DNA from: Silene latifolia | Taxonomy: Eukaryota; Streptophyta; Magnoliopsida; Caryophyllales; Caryophyllaceae | Assembly (NCBI RefSeq): GCF_048544455.1 | Contig: NC_133530.1 | Location: 17,289,748-17,353,747 of the forward strand | Length of the DNA stretch: 64,000 nt | Direction of reading: 5' to 3' | Program-made: the position numbers and the translations under genes | Notes under the pieces: generated by a model | The model's database searches: none | What the model was told of the DNA's origin: nothing | Seen by the model: only the letters and a program-made list of their open reading frames with translations | In this document: positions 1 through 12,159 of the stretch, in pieces | How the letters are laid out: the number at the start of each line of letters is the position of its first letter | Numbering within the stretch: the stretch's first letter is position 1

Positions 1-12
1 GGCATATCCGTC

Positions 13-149
13 GTAAGTTTGTGATGGGTTAAGTATTATTCATGTAAGTAGATAAGATAAAAAAAAGTACATAAAAAGTAGCAATCTGTTTTGCTTATGA
101 ATCTTATTTACCCGCATAAATAATACTTAACTCGTCGCAAGATTGTGAT
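13..149. repeat. Imperfect palindrome, MITE-like
   Basis: Two arms of about 46 bases (13-58 and about 101-146) are inverted copies of each other around an A-rich loop of about 40 bases. Both arms carry the core GTTAAGTATTATT in opposite orientation. This is the shape of a small foldback transposon. Ends and target duplication cannot be set because the left flank may lie outside the window. Confidence 0.5.
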
Positions 150-396
150 GAATATTATCTATCACAAGGAGACTTGCTGCTTAGCTCATGCCTTCTATCC
201 TGGAAAATGTTGATCACACAAATCTCGGACATAAATTTGAGGACCTACGTCCGATTAAACCAACCACTACATTTCCTACAACCGTCTTTTTACGCTTTGT
301 AAATTGTTTATCGACTTTCCTAACATACGTTTATTTTATTGGACACAAATTAAGAAAATTAGAATGACAAGAAATAAAATTTTCTTATCTAATATA

Positions 397-532
397 TTTT
401 TCATTCCGATCATTTGTTTACCTTTGTTCTTCCTATTTTAATAAAATAATACTCATATATATTACAAAAATGGGAAGAACACTTCTGTGCGAATGGAGTA
501 ATAGGGTAAACAAATGATCGGAACAGAGGAAG
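397..532. mobile_element. Stowaway-like MITE
   Basis: Inverted ends share CCGATCATTTGTTTACC, and the right end reads GAGGAAG followed by TA. A TA dinucleotide borders both sides, as expected for Tc1/mariner-type Stowaway insertions. The left terminal bases are diverged, so the left border is approximate. No coding capacity. Confidence 0.55.
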
Positions 533-857
533 TACTTCGTACAATTAAATAGTATTGTAAGAGACGAATTCTTCTTAGATTATCCATTGCAAAATCAAAC
601 CCTGTTATTTTTTGGAGCTTAAAATTTCAAATTTGAAGGTATATTGTTTTTGCAAAAAAAAATTAGTGTATACTGTTATAAGAAAATAATCAAAAATTAA
701 AATAACACTCATATAACTATTTTTTTTTTTTATCAAAATGGAGTTTATATTGCAACAAAAACTAATTGTCATCTTGAAAGCCGCCTTAAAACCGCCTCAA
801 TATTAAAACAGAGTTTATACAAGACGGTACTTGTATATCTATACTCCCTGACTATAG

Positions 858-1106
858 GAGAAAAATGATTACGCATCTGAGGTAGTACTGCACCTTGTAG
901 TTTTTTGAAAGATATACACATTTTTTTCGAAAGATATTACCATTTATAAATATAGTTTTTGAGTAATATTATATTTTTTTTTTAGTGTAATGTTTTAGTA
1001 AATGTGCTCAAAAACTTTATATTAAATCAGAATTCAAAAACTTTAAAATAAAACTCAGAAAATAAACAATAAGAGGTACTACCTCAGATGTATAGTCTAT
1101 AAACTG
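858..1106. mobile_element. Short TIR element with 10-bp direct repeats
   Basis: A perfect 15-base inverted repeat (CATCTGAGGTAGTAC, 874-888 against 1076-1090) sits inside weaker terminal similarity of about 28 bases. The whole is flanked by the direct repeat CTGACTATAG (848-857 and 1107-1116). A 9-10 bp target duplication points to a Mutator-like MITE. The interior is AT-rich and noncoding. Confidence 0.5.
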
Positions 1107-1147
1107 CTGACTATAGTGACTACCTCTTTGTTTACCTTTAATTAAAA

Positions 1148-2386
1148 GGGTTATTTCATGAGAATAATCCATCCTATGCTCCATCTTCTCATATTAATCC
1201 ATCCCCGTGTTTAACTGAGAATAATCCTACCTATTGCATCGTTTAACTTACAATGAACTCATGGAAGGGAAACCTAAACAACCGGTTCCCCCCCCCAATT
1301 AGGCAACCTGAACTTCATCATCTTCAATCTACATCCCTTTACTCCATCATCAATCACCAAACACAAAAAATCGTAACTCCCAAACTAGAAAGTTTGATTT
1401 AATAATTAATAATCTATGGTGCAGGAGATAAACGATGAAGATCACATAAGACAAACCAGATTACAAACAAAAATCCCAGCTATATTCCTTCACAACTCAA
1501 AGCTCAAATCAACCAAAATCACATGTATAACCTTCACATAAAGAGCCAAATTTACAAAATTTCATAATTAAGACAAATTGTCGCCAAAAATACGCACAAA
1601 TTTCAAACAAAATACCCAAATTATAAGGGGATTTGTTCGAAATTTAAAGGATAAGCGATGACGCGGGTTTCGAAGAGCTTCAACAATAAATAGCCAACTT
1701 CTTTGTCCCTAATTACCATCGCCATAGCTTGATTATTACAATCTATTAAACAAAAACCAAATAAAACCCAGAAATTATTCAGCTGAACCATCTTAAAACC
1801 ACATAAAATCTACAAATTTTCCCTCTTTTTATCAAATTAGGGTTAATTCCTCTTCTCTGAACCAGATTATGCCCCGCAGATTGAAGAGAATGAAAAGTTT
1901 TGATTTCCTAGTACTCTTTTAACAACCACTGTGGTAAAACTTAATTTTCATTACTTCTTTATTAAATTACCCATCTGGGTTTTTGGGATATTTTATGTTA
2001 GATTTAGATGGTAATTGGTATTAGTGATGTTATCATTTCAGTCTAATTTTGTGTTAAATTTAATGAGAGGAATAAATTAAGGAAATAAATAAGGTGAAAA
2101 TGGGGAGAATTAAAGAACAAAATAAAAGAAAGAAGGGAAAGAAATGGAGAAGGCAGAACAAGAAATGAAAAAGGAAGCAGAAGATATGAATAAGAAACCA
2201 GAAAAATAGAAAAGAAATGGACCCCACATAATGACCTGTTTGGAAATGGGTGATATCAGGTAAATTATGTGATCAGTTCAATAGAAGTTAAATGACCTCA
2301 AAGATTGGATTTTTCCCAGTTAAACACGAGGATGGATTAATATGAGAAGAGGGAGTATAGGATAGATTATTCCCATGAAATAACCC
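1148..2386. mobile_element. Mutator-like element, non-autonomous (1.24 kb)
   Basis: Terminal inverted repeats of about 70 bases begin GGGTTATTTCATGAGAATAA on the left and GGGTTATTTCATGGGAATAA when the right end is read on the minus strand. The element is bounded by a perfect 9-bp target duplication TAATTAAAA (1139-1147 and 2387-2395), which is the Mutator hallmark. No transposase is visible. The interior has a minus-strand leader-like stretch and a 34-codon ORF, so a captured gene fragment (Pack-MULE) is possible. The right end lies 242 bases before the ACHT4-like start codon, so it probably forms part of that gene's upstream region. Confidence 0.85.
1621..1725 (-). other. 34-codon ORF inside the Mutator-like element, possible captured exon
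   Basis: On the minus strand, ATG at 1725-1723 opens a 34-codon frame ending in TAA at 1621-1623. It starts MAMVIRDKEVGYLLLKLFET. Upstream on the same strand is a stretch that reads like a 5' leader. I do not recognise the peptide. It could be a captured first exon, a remnant of the element's own gene, or chance. No splice-linked continuation was identified. Confidence 0.25.
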
Positions 2387-2628
2387 TAATTAAAAAGGGA
2401 AAAAAAATTTGTAAACAAATAAATAAAACAGAAAGAGTATTCGTTATCAAAATTCTTCACTTAAAGTACGTCTTAAAAACCGCCAAAAAAACAAACTGTT
2501 TTAACAACTCCCAGGCCCCTCGACGAGTAACAATTTAAAAAGCGGGTAGCTTTTCCAGTTCATTCAACAAACCCCATTTCCTGCATCTTACTAAAAAATT
2601 TCTTTTCTTTGATTTAGTATACACATCA

Positions 2629-5600
2629 ATGGCGGAAATTGCTAGCAAATCAGCCGTCTTTTCCCCAATTTCTCATCATCAAAATCATAACCATAAAAAA
2701 TCCCAAATTTGTCCCATCTCATGTTCAATTGTTGTTAAAAATCAAAATAATTTTGTGGGTTTTTCATCACTCAAGACTGATTTTATAGGTTCAAGAATCG
2801 CTATTGTTCGAGATGATGATTATACTTGGTCTTATAAAAGAGGGAAATCTCAATCAATTGATGCGAAGGTTTGTGATTTTCAATTCAATTCAATTCAATT
2901 TTCCGTTTTTATTGTTGTAATTTATGCTCTTAACAGTTATTTTTTGTTCAATTGATTGATTGAAATTATTGCTACAGTAGAAGTTTAGAAATTAGTTTGT
3001 CCTCCCTCCGCCTCGATCAGTTGTTTACTCTTTTTATTCGTATAAGGTAAAGGTATGTTCTTTTTCTGGGGTTTCAAATGAATTTGTTACTAATGGCGAA
3101 ACTAGGGGGCTAGCAGGGGCGGTTGCCCACTCGTTTATTGAAAAAATTGACAGTTTTAGGACAAAGATTCGATTTTTCTAACTAAAGTTTACCTCTAGTA
3201 GAAAATTATCGTGCACCAAACCAATGAGAATATTGGGTTTCTGATCATTTTCCGTAAATAACTAAGGAGAATTTATGTATAGACTTTTAATTGGTTAGGG
3301 ACTTGAGGTGTATCACGTCATCATACACCGGGTGTACCTAAGAATTTTTTGGTTTGTCACCCGCTTTTGGTATTTTGATTATTGGTCTCCTCCAATTTAC
3401 TTCTAGTCTAGATTATGAGAGTAATGAGAATGTATTTTAGTCTTTTAGCTATATTAGTGATGGTAACAAACTCTTGTTTAACATGGCAATATATGTCTTA
3501 AACTTTAATGGGTGAAGAATGGTAGATGAGACAAAGGGAGAATGTCTAGGGACTAACAAAAAGTTTGTTCTATATATGCAAATGGAGCATATTTGACCTG
3601 TTTTAATCTAAAGATGGATATTGCCGTCCTAAGAGAGACTTAATTGATACTCCCTCCTATTTCATTTGTTGTTCCCTTTCTTTTTGACATAAGAATTAAA
3701 GGAATCAATTTGGACCACGCAATACACATGACCTCACATTAAATTGATTTTAGACCACACAAAGTTATCCAAAAAAGGAAAGAGAGAACAACAATGAAAT
3801 TGGATTGAAAGGGAAAGGGGAACATCATATGAAATAGGAGGGAGTAGTTATTTTGTATCTTTTAGAAATGGTTGATGATGTATGAACTTACCAAGAGATG
3901 GAGTTTTTTTGTAATGGTTTATTAACTTTAACAGTTCATGCATGAAGTAGTTATTTTGAGTTTAATTTGTTCATGCATTTGGTATTGATATTGTTATAAC
4001 AGAAGCAAGAAAGAACTAATAAAAGAACAATAAAGAGACAAACGCACAGATTTACGTGGTTTACTAACGGTGTGTTAGCTACGTCCACAGGGCAGAAGGG
4101 AGAGAGTTTTATTGATATGTGAGGAGTTTTCAGATTACAGATTCAGACGGTATGACTGCTAGGTAAAGGCTTAGCGAGTTTATATAATACTCTCTAAGAC
4201 CTAATACAAAATGACCTAATAAAGGCCCAAAACAGACCTAGCCCAATAACAGATACGGATACCGTTCACGTTTCGGGGACCACGTTGCGTCCCCGAACCC
4301 CTAAACCAGGGCGCTTCGCCCCTGACCCAGACTCGGACCCCCCGCATAGTCGTTCGAAGCGACGGTTAACAGAATCAAGGCACAAACCCAACATATATTT
4401 TTCTTTGTAGAAGGTAGTGATATTACTTGTGGATTCTTGAAGAATAATCTCTTTTCATTTTTGTTGTTCTCATTTGACTTTACTTGTCAATTGATGCCGA
4501 TTGTGACTATTAATTTTCATCATGTAGGTAAAATTTAAATGTGAAATACACATGTTTGATTTTTTGAAATCCCTATTTTCACATTATGACTTTGAACAAA
4601 GTTGTAGGTAGTGTATATTAAAATCGTTTGACCAACAAAATCAAATGGCGATAATATGAATAGTTAGCGGTAGATTTAAATCGAACCTTTTTCATAAAAG
4701 CATGTGCCGAATGGATTCTTTAGTATATTATGTACTTTATTTGTGTTAGGTAGATTAGATGGTTTGAAGTGTTCATTGTTTACAGATGGGTCTTAGCATT
4801 GGTAAAGCGCAGAAATGGTGGGAGAAGGGACTTCAACCTAATATGAAAGAGATAACTTACGCGGAAGAACTAGTGAGCTCGTTGCTCAAAGCTGGAGATC
4901 AATTGGTTGTGGTCGACTTTTTCTCTCCTGGATGTGGAGGGTGCAAAGCTCTTCATCCTAAGGTATCATATTGCTTATCTATAGCGGAAGGAGAGGGGCG
5001 TGAAGGGGCCACGTCTCAGAAAAATAACTCGATAATTGCCCAGATTTCCTCGTCCTTTTATGACTCTTGCTTTTGTTTCTTAGTTGAATGTTACTCCTTC
5101 CATGTGTTGGATAGCCAAGCTATGACAACTTTGACCATTAGCTTTTCCATTTATATGTAGGAAATGCAAATTAAAAAATGTCAATTTGATTTATCAAAAC
5201 AACTGTCTCAGCGATTACTTTTTCATAGTTGGTAGTTAATTTATATAGTGAGTAAATATCCCAAATGTTGATGCGAGGAGTTGAGTCATATGGGCAATAT
5301 AAATAGGGAGTTGATATTTCCACGGCCATTCCCTTTAATGCCACGAAAATTAATGCAGCAAATGCAAGAGTCTGTCCTGGTCATGCAGAAATAGGTCTCG
5401 TGGCATTATGCCAATCCTATAAATAGGATGCAGGCTTAACTACTTGTAGAGTTATAGTCGGAGATTGATAAGTTGAGTGACTTGAGTCTCCGATAGTTAT
5501 GTGTAAGTAATTGTCTTTTGTGATCTTCTGCAGGTATGTCAGTTGGCACAGATGAATCCTGATGTTCAGTTTCTCCATGTCAATTATGAGGAGCATAAAT

Positions 5601-6445
5601 CAATGTGTTATAGCCTTAACGTCCACGTTCTTCCCTTCTTCCGATTTTACAGAGGTTCTGAAGGTCGCGTTTGTAGCTTCAGTTGTACCAATGCCACGGT
5701 GAGTCTGTGTTTCTCTGACTTATCTCCATTTTTATGCTGTTAAGATTTGCATTCGAGGTTCCTTTTGTTAAATTGATATGGAAAAAAATACGCTACTTAT
5801 ACTTGGTGAGAATTCGGTTAACGGAAATTCTTTATCGCGTTACTTTATTAAACTAGGAAATTGTTCTCCTCAAACCCTTCATCGAAATCTTAGAGATTTG
5901 TCATACGAAAAGAAAGTGAAAACTTAGATTTTTGCTTGACCCAGACAATCTAAATATTTAATTGGATTGAATCAACTTGTATGATTAGTACAGTCTACTG
6001 CTTTATACTTCCCTTTTCCCGTCATTGGTGAGATTGAGTATACCGCTGTTCCTGGTAACCTCGATCCAGTTTATTCCTAACATGTGCCACTGTCGAAAAT
6101 AGCTGTTTTGATACTTGATAATGTCTGTCCCAATTTCAATTAATCTGATGATTCCTTTTATCACAGATTAAGAAGTTTAAGGATGCTCTCGCCAAGTATA
6201 GCGCGCCAAGGTGCAGTCTTGGCCCACCAAAGGGTCTAGAGGAGAAGGAACTTCTTGCTCTAGCTGCCAACAAAGATCTTTCCCTCACCTACACACCAAA
6301 GCCAGTCAATCGCGAACCCAATCCCGTATATCAGGAGGCAGAAGCAAAAGGCGCAGGCGAAGCCCCATCTCCGTGTAACCCATCAACCACCACGAACTCT
6401 TCTCGAGACAGCGAGGACAGAACCTTGGTCAGTGCCGGGAGATGA
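2629..6445 (+). CDS. Atypical Cys/His-rich thioredoxin, ACHT4-like, chloroplast
   Basis: Four exons at 2629-2868, 4786-4962, 5534-5698 and 6167-6445 join in phase 0 with GT-AG borders to give 286 aa. Residues 1 to about 75 are Ser/Asn/Lys-rich, as in a plastid transit peptide. The thioredoxin fold follows, with active site GCGGC (C130, C133) after VVVDFFSP in place of the usual WCGPC. The loop VHVLPFF supplies the cis-Pro. The C-terminal extension (CSLGPPKGLEEKELLALAAN then YTPKP) is typical of ACHT4. Known family members are thylakoid-associated redox proteins; Arabidopsis ACHT4 oxidises the small subunit of ADP-glucose pyrophosphorylase, linking light to starch synthesis. A candidate AATAAA lies at about 6764. 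Introns 1 and 2 carry repeats. Certain at family level; the exact paralogue is inferred. Confidence 0.9.
3650..3844. mobile_element. Stowaway MITE in ACHT intron 1
   Basis: CTCCCTCCTATTTCAT at the left and its inverse ATGAAATAGGAGGGAG at the right are bordered by TA on both sides (3648-3649, 3845-3846). It is 195 bp and noncoding. The interior contains a GACCACACAAA-type motif shared, inverted, with the element at 10332-10540, so the two look like one subfamily. Confidence 0.85.
3992..4393. repeat. LTR-like dispersed repeat (solo LTR or TRIM remnant)
   Basis: A block in ACHT intron 1 with composition unlike its AT-rich surroundings. It begins TGTTATAACAG, includes the motif TTTACGTGG followed by CTACGTCCAC, has a GC-rich stretch (4255-4350) and ends near CCAACA. 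The TG...CA ends with near-matching 5-bp flanks (GATAT, TATAT) suggest a solo LTR or short terminal-repeat element. Family not established; borders approximate. Confidence 0.4.
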
Positions 6446-8576
6446 ATTTTAGCGTCTCCAGTCTCCACCGCGAAACACAGTTAAATATATGTACAGTGAT
6501 GTATACTTAGGTGTATGAAGTGAAGAAACTATAGCAGAGCAGTTCTTGGGGCGGTTTTTTGCAGCCCAAGAATGCCTGTCAAGATCGGGCGTCTAGATAA
6601 TAAGCTGACTAGCTTGATCCCTGTACAAAAGGAAAAAACGTCGGTGAATGCTTAAACTGATAACTTGTTTAAATTCTGTTTGCTTGTTTTCTGCCTTGTG
6701 TGTAATATAAGTGATGCACATCAGGAAATGTGCTCTCTCGTTGTATCGGATGTTGTAATCGATAATAAATCCAGTAACTTGAATATATCATCACTCGGTC
6801 TGTCGATGTTTTCTGTGGTTTTAGCAGCTGTAGAATTGATATTAGAGACGGATTTTGTGTATTAGTCGATGTTTACAAGTGTTTTATATGGAGGACCCTG
6901 GACAGTACAAATTCCGTGTCAGGCTCTTGGACAACCGCCCTCAAATTGTAAAGAGGGCTATCTGATGACCCTTGTAAGCCTTGTTTCAAGTTCGAAACCC
7001 TTGATGATGTTCAGAATTACGCCTCCCTTGATGCTACTACTTTGTAGCGAACTATCTTTTCCGTAAATTCTCAAAAACATACAATTAATTAACAAAATGT
7101 GATCGGGTAGAAATTTATGATCACAAATCGGTTCAAGTAAGCTTTTTTTCCCAAGTTCGGAATAAACTCTAAGCCATTCGGGGTATGGTTACATAATATG
7201 GAGTATGTGAGTTGTGACAGTGTATGCATACAATCGTCTCATTAGCTTTTAAATACATTGAATGTTCGGGGTAGTCGTCCCGGCCTTTCCAAAATTATCA
7301 TTGTCGACCTCTTTTCTTACGTTTGAAACTCTATCAAATCTAGTTTTAATCAGCCGAAAGATGGAGTTGCTATCGGTAAAGTGTTGTACTAATTTGACTA
7401 TAAAAGTGAATAATTAACATGTAATAAAAAAAACAAAATCAATTAATTAAGAAGAACGCAATATATTTGGATGGCAACAATCGTGGAGAAATATTATTCT
7501 GACGGAGAATTTTAATGATGACATTGAATTAGTGGACAACTTGGTTGATGATCATTTGTTAATCTGAGAATTTGGAAGTGTTAATGCTTAAATTAATCAC
7601 TTAGTTCAACTCTACATGTGAATCGAACATGTGTTTCATGGTACATCGAGCTGTCGACTTGAGGATTAAGATCCCGTTTTTTTGGAATTAAATTATTTAT
7701 TTTAAGAAAATATGGTCTTTTAGAATGATGGCCATCGAATCGGATCAAATGGCGAATCAATGGCGGGTTGTGGCCCGAGCACATCCCAATGAGTGGCGGG
7801 CCGGGATGAACTTTTAGGGGGCGCTTTAATTTCTTTTTTATTGATAGAGCAGGTCAACTCCAGGGAAAGCTGGTACTGGCTCGGTCCAGTAGGGAACCCG
7901 GGCCGTGCTAAACCAGAGCTGAGGTTGGACGGGCCGACATTTTTTGGCTCAAAAATTGCGTGTCGGGTCGAGCTGGACCGCATCATTGGTCAGCTCTAGT
8001 TTTACTATCTTAGTCCATCGTGGTGGAGTGTCAAAGTGTTAAACTATATATCATTAAAATAATACTACTAATTATAAAATGATGTCATTTATTCTATTTA
8101 GATAATTTAGCCAATTATCATGTATAATACGTAATGTCACTCATGTCACCGTATATAAGATTGTCGTATACAAGTATTAGTGTTGTCGACAATCGACATA
8201 CCTAACAAAAAAATCGAGTGTTTTTAAGATAAAATCGTAGGTGACGAGCTGACAACGTTTGGTGCGGACGCAATTGTTAAGATTATCCAAGTTGTCGCTC
8301 GCTCGCTCGCTCTTATCCATTCCAATAATTATTTGTTGTTTTCGTCTACTTGTAAACTTTGCATTCTATGACTATGACTTAAAATCATCCCTATCATTGG
8401 TGGATGGTGATTCAATATCTCATCATTTAGATTCTTCTTGATCTTTTTTATTTATGTTTTTTTTTTTAATAATTTTAGGAACATAATGTATTAGTTCCTC
8501 AAATTATTTGGATTTATACTAAATCATTTTCAAATACTTCGAAAATAAGAAGTCTTTTTTTATGTATGGTGATCAT
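6446..8576. other. ACHT 3' region and intergenic DNA
   Basis: The first 400 bases or so are probably 3' untranslated sequence. The remainder is AT-rich with no supported gene. A GC-rich patch at about 7728-8001 is listed separately, and a short CGCT microsatellite lies near 8296-8311. ORFs at 6665-7066 are too short and composition-driven to call. Confidence 0.5.
7728..8001. repeat. GC-rich degenerate repeat, possible hAT-type foldback
   Basis: A GC-rich patch rich in GGGCCG and CCGGGC words ends in TTGGTCAGCTCTA, resembling a hAT terminus. The left end (TAGAATGATGGCC) is only loosely inverted to it, and no convincing 8-bp duplication was found. Overlapping ORFs on both strands are by-products of this composition. 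Confidence 0.3.
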
Positions 8577-9140
8577 TAGGGTTGGTCAGACATAAAGGCC
8601 AACTCGGCCCGACTAACCCCCTATCTCAGGTCGGTTCTGGCCTCCCAAATCAAGCCCGACCCGCCCTCAACCCGGACTCGTCTTAAGCCTGCCCCTCGGA
8701 TTGCTTTTTATCTAACCTGTACGGCATGCATGTAGCCCGCCCCTATCTCAGGCGGGTTTCGGGTTCACCAAGTAAAGCCCGGCCCGTCCTCAACCCAGCC
8801 CGCCCAATCTGTCCTGCCCGTTTAACCACCCTTAATGGTCATAGAGTCGAGGCAGGCTAGAAGTGGGGTTGGGTTGTGAAAGTGTGACCCGGGCCTAGTC
8901 CTTTGAAGGTGCGAGCTAGACCGGGTCACGCTCCTTTATGTCTAGTTCGGTCCCGACCCAGATAGTCATTTTACTTGTTTTATGGGTTCGAACGGGTTGG
9001 TCTATGAAAGGATGGCCCAACCTTGGTAGGGGGTAGGTTGTCATGTTGTGCCGGGTTGTCGAGCTGATAGAATTTGAGCCCGATGTGGGGGGCTAGGTTA
9101 GGCCAAGCTGGTCCGCCATGTTGTCAGGTCTACATCCATG
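8577..9140. repeat. GC-rich foldback repeat with strand asymmetry
   Basis: The left half is dominated by CCCGCC/GCCCGAC words and the right half by GGGTTGG words, as expected of a large diverged inverted repeat. It starts near TAGGGTTGGTCAGAC and ends near GTTGTCAGGTCTAC. A decayed hAT-type MITE is the likeliest explanation. No coding potential. Confidence 0.4.
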
Positions 9141-11312
9141 TAAGGAACTCCATATACATTGATTTACAAATTAAAGAGTTTCTCTTGTAGAGAACCCATT
9201 TTATATATTAGAAAAAGGGGGAAACTACAAGATAATTGAAACTTTAAGAGCCTATTTAAAAGGTGGTAATGTGGTGTTATATAACAATCGTTGCTTATGA
9301 TAGTATCGTTACAAAGTTGAGAGCTACAATTCAATTATCAAAATGATCAACAATCTCCTCCAAAACTTCATTGCAACAAACATAAAAATACCTATATTTT
9401 CTCCTTAATTTCTTGATTTCACTACTACTTAATGATTTGAAATTATATATGGACAACTAAATGAGAATATTGACCTTTACCACCAGTTGGTCTAAAAGGT
9501 GAGACGTTACTCTCTCATTGCTCTAGGGAGGCACTACTTACTACTTGAAGGCACACCCTACATGAATTGGTCAAAATTGTGAGCATCTTTGTTCAACTTT
9601 TTGTAGCACTTGTCACACCACTCCACTCATATTGTGATGATGTATATACAAAATTAATGATAATTAATGTGTGTAGTAGTGTACTAACTCTTGAAGATAT
9701 TTTCAACTTTGATGACTCTCCAATGTTTGTACTCCTTTGTTTTTTTAATCACACTTTTCTCTTTTGAAATAAGGTACACTACATATTTTAATTTTACTAA
9801 AGTTTACTTTTGAGAACATTATGATCATTCATGAATCCATAATGCATTCATGAAACAAAGATTATGGAAAATTATCATTAACACATTCATAAATTATATA
9901 GCGTGCGATATTTAAAAATGTCATAAGCACTATCCTATGACGTTGTCAATTAAAGTTAGCGGACGTTTTTAGAACTTTATGTTTATTTATACTACTTTCA
10001 TTTCATTCAATTCTATACATTTATCTATTTTGAACATTTCATTTAATTCTATACATTTTCTTTATAAGTAAGTTTTAAGACTAAAAAGTCTTCATCTCTC
10101 TTTCAGCTCCTTTCATACTATCCATCCAACCATAGCCAACACCAGTTTCCAATCCTAATCGCTACCACCTTACACGGCTACACCACTTCTTATCATTACA
10201 AGTTACAAGCTCCACCATCCTTAACCACCAAACACCCTCTCTTAGTTACACCAACTGGCGTGAAGGTTGGTGGGACTAGAAAGAGTTTGTGGTGATTTTG
10301 GATAAGATTAAGGTCAAGTTGTAAGAATATACTCCCTTCAAATTTCTCATTTTTTTTCCTCTTTTCTTTTTCATTCGAGTCACTTTTTCTTCTCTATTTC
10401 CTTTTTTGAATATGGGATTGTGTGTTTTGTGCGGCTGAAATTCAATTAAATTTGGGGTCATGTGTTTTGTGCGGTCTAAATTCCTTTTCTTAATTCTTGT
10501 GCACAAAAAAAAAGGGAAGAATTGAGAGACTTGGATAAAGTATAAAAGAATACTCCCTATCTTCTTAAAAAAAACTTGTATAAAAGGTAAATGCATAATA
10601 ATAAATGGAAAGGAGTTAATATTTAACTATTTAAGTGTCACAAAATGTTATGTTTTTTAGTATTTTTGTTTTAAAGTAAAGAACAATTCATTAATAGAAC
10701 GTCATACGACACTTATAAAGGATATGTATAATCGAAAACCAATATAATAATTTTCTTATAAACTAGGGATCTTAAAACATGATCTGACAATTTGGCTCGT
10801 CCTATTATCGTTATCTTCATGTAGTTTTTGAGAGGATCCTTCGTTATTATGAGATAAAATTTAATTCTGAATGCTTCCAAAGATCGTTGACAAATCACTT
10901 GTACCCTTTGAAAAAAACACTTCATGAACCATCAACGAACTACTTTTAACTATATTACTGATGGAACTAAACCCACGAATAAATGGAAAACTCCCGAAAT
11001 AAGGGACTGAAAAACAATTCTCACCAAAAGGGAGACTTTTATTGAATAGAAAATAGATATGCATACTATTAATTGAAATATGAAACAATTTTGGTGCTTA
11101 TCATCGATTGATAATCGATGGGAGCCCCGCGTTAATTGATGGAGGCTAGAGTTTCTAGAGAGAAAATGAAAGTGTTGTAACATTGTTTTTTTTTTTTTCA
11201 TGTTTTTTATAGTATTTAAGACATCTTCTTTTGGACTATATTTTAGTTATATTTAAGTTAACTTCAATTCTATTTAATTTAACTCGTTTCAGCTCGATTT
11301 ATTAGCTGAATT
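9141..11312. other. AT-rich intergenic region
   Basis: No supported gene in about 2.2 kb. It holds a Stowaway (10332-10540) and poly-A/T runs. The ORFs here (for example 10276-10596 minus and the overlapping minus ORFs at 10713-11201) show no recognisable domain and look fortuitous. Confidence 0.5.
10332..10540. mobile_element. Stowaway-like MITE
   Basis: The left end CTCCCTTCAAATTTCTC and an inverted right end (GAATTGAGAGACTTGG then ATAAAG) are flanked by TA (10330-10331, 10541-10542). The motif TGTGTTTTGTGCGG occurs twice in the interior, about 40 bases apart. Its inverse occurs in the Stowaway at 3650-3844, marking a shared subfamily. Confidence 0.55.
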
Positions 11313-11317
11313 CAATC

Positions 11318-11894
11318 TGATGGGGCATATTCTGCACCGTTGACCAAGTCAACACACTGAGCAAGGTCAGAGACATCCACAGCAAAGTCAACATATCAGA
11401 CAGCCTAGCCGACGCAATCCATCGGCTGTCACACGGGTCCGACCCGGCGCCAGCCAGCCGGACACATATCCGCGTACTCATATCCAAGACCCGTCGGCCG
11501 ACCGCCATAGGTCCGTGGCCGAGGGTAGAACTGTCTTTCCACCGCTAGCCACTTGGCCACTTGGCACTACGTGACAAAAGGTGAAAGTCTATAAATACTC
11601 CTCAACCTTCATTGAGGAAAGGATCCCACAACTTAACCTAAATACACTATTCATCTGGTAATATCCTCTTTATCTCTCTACAATACATACCTAGCCAAGT
11701 AACACAATTTAATCCTTTAAGTTTACTGACTTGAGCGTCGGAGTGAGTACGCTTGGCACAAAGCCAAGCCCTCAGTTCGTTCATTGTTGCAGGAGAAGCC
11801 GAGAGGAACGATAGAGGCAAGAAGGGTTCAACTCAAGACATTATTCTACAAGCCACGGGTGGTAACGATATTTGCTCGGAATTACACCGGAACA
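11318..11894 (+). repeat. 5' LTR of the Tat-like element
   Basis: It starts TGATGGGGCATATTCTGC and ends CCGGAACA, 577 bp. A TATA box (CTATAAATACT) lies at about 11589-11599. The last ~310 bp are nearly identical to the 3' LTR, while the first ~270 bp differ much more. Confidence 0.9.
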
Positions 11895-12159
11895 ATTGCG
11901 CCGTCTGTGGGAATTAAGACACTAGAAGCTAGTCACATTCATTCCCAAACAAAAAAAAAAAAAAAACAACAAAAACCCACCCAAAAAGCTAAGAAAATGT
12001 CGAAACAACAAGACGCAATCGTGACCGACGAAACCGCTTTCTACCAAGATGATGCTTTCAACAACTCGAGTCGTGCGCCCTCCACCGCGGAGTAACCCAA
12101 CCGAGTTCGGGATGCCAATGATACCCGACGCGCGCCCGCCACCGACTGTGTCACCATCA

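Noticed and set aside
5267-5531. LTR-like block with two TATA-like words in ACHT intron 2
   Set aside because: No matching ends or duplication could be found; left as intron sequence of unknown origin.
6665-7066. Two short plus ORFs downstream of ACHT
   Set aside because: They lie in 3' untranslated or downstream DNA and lack domains.
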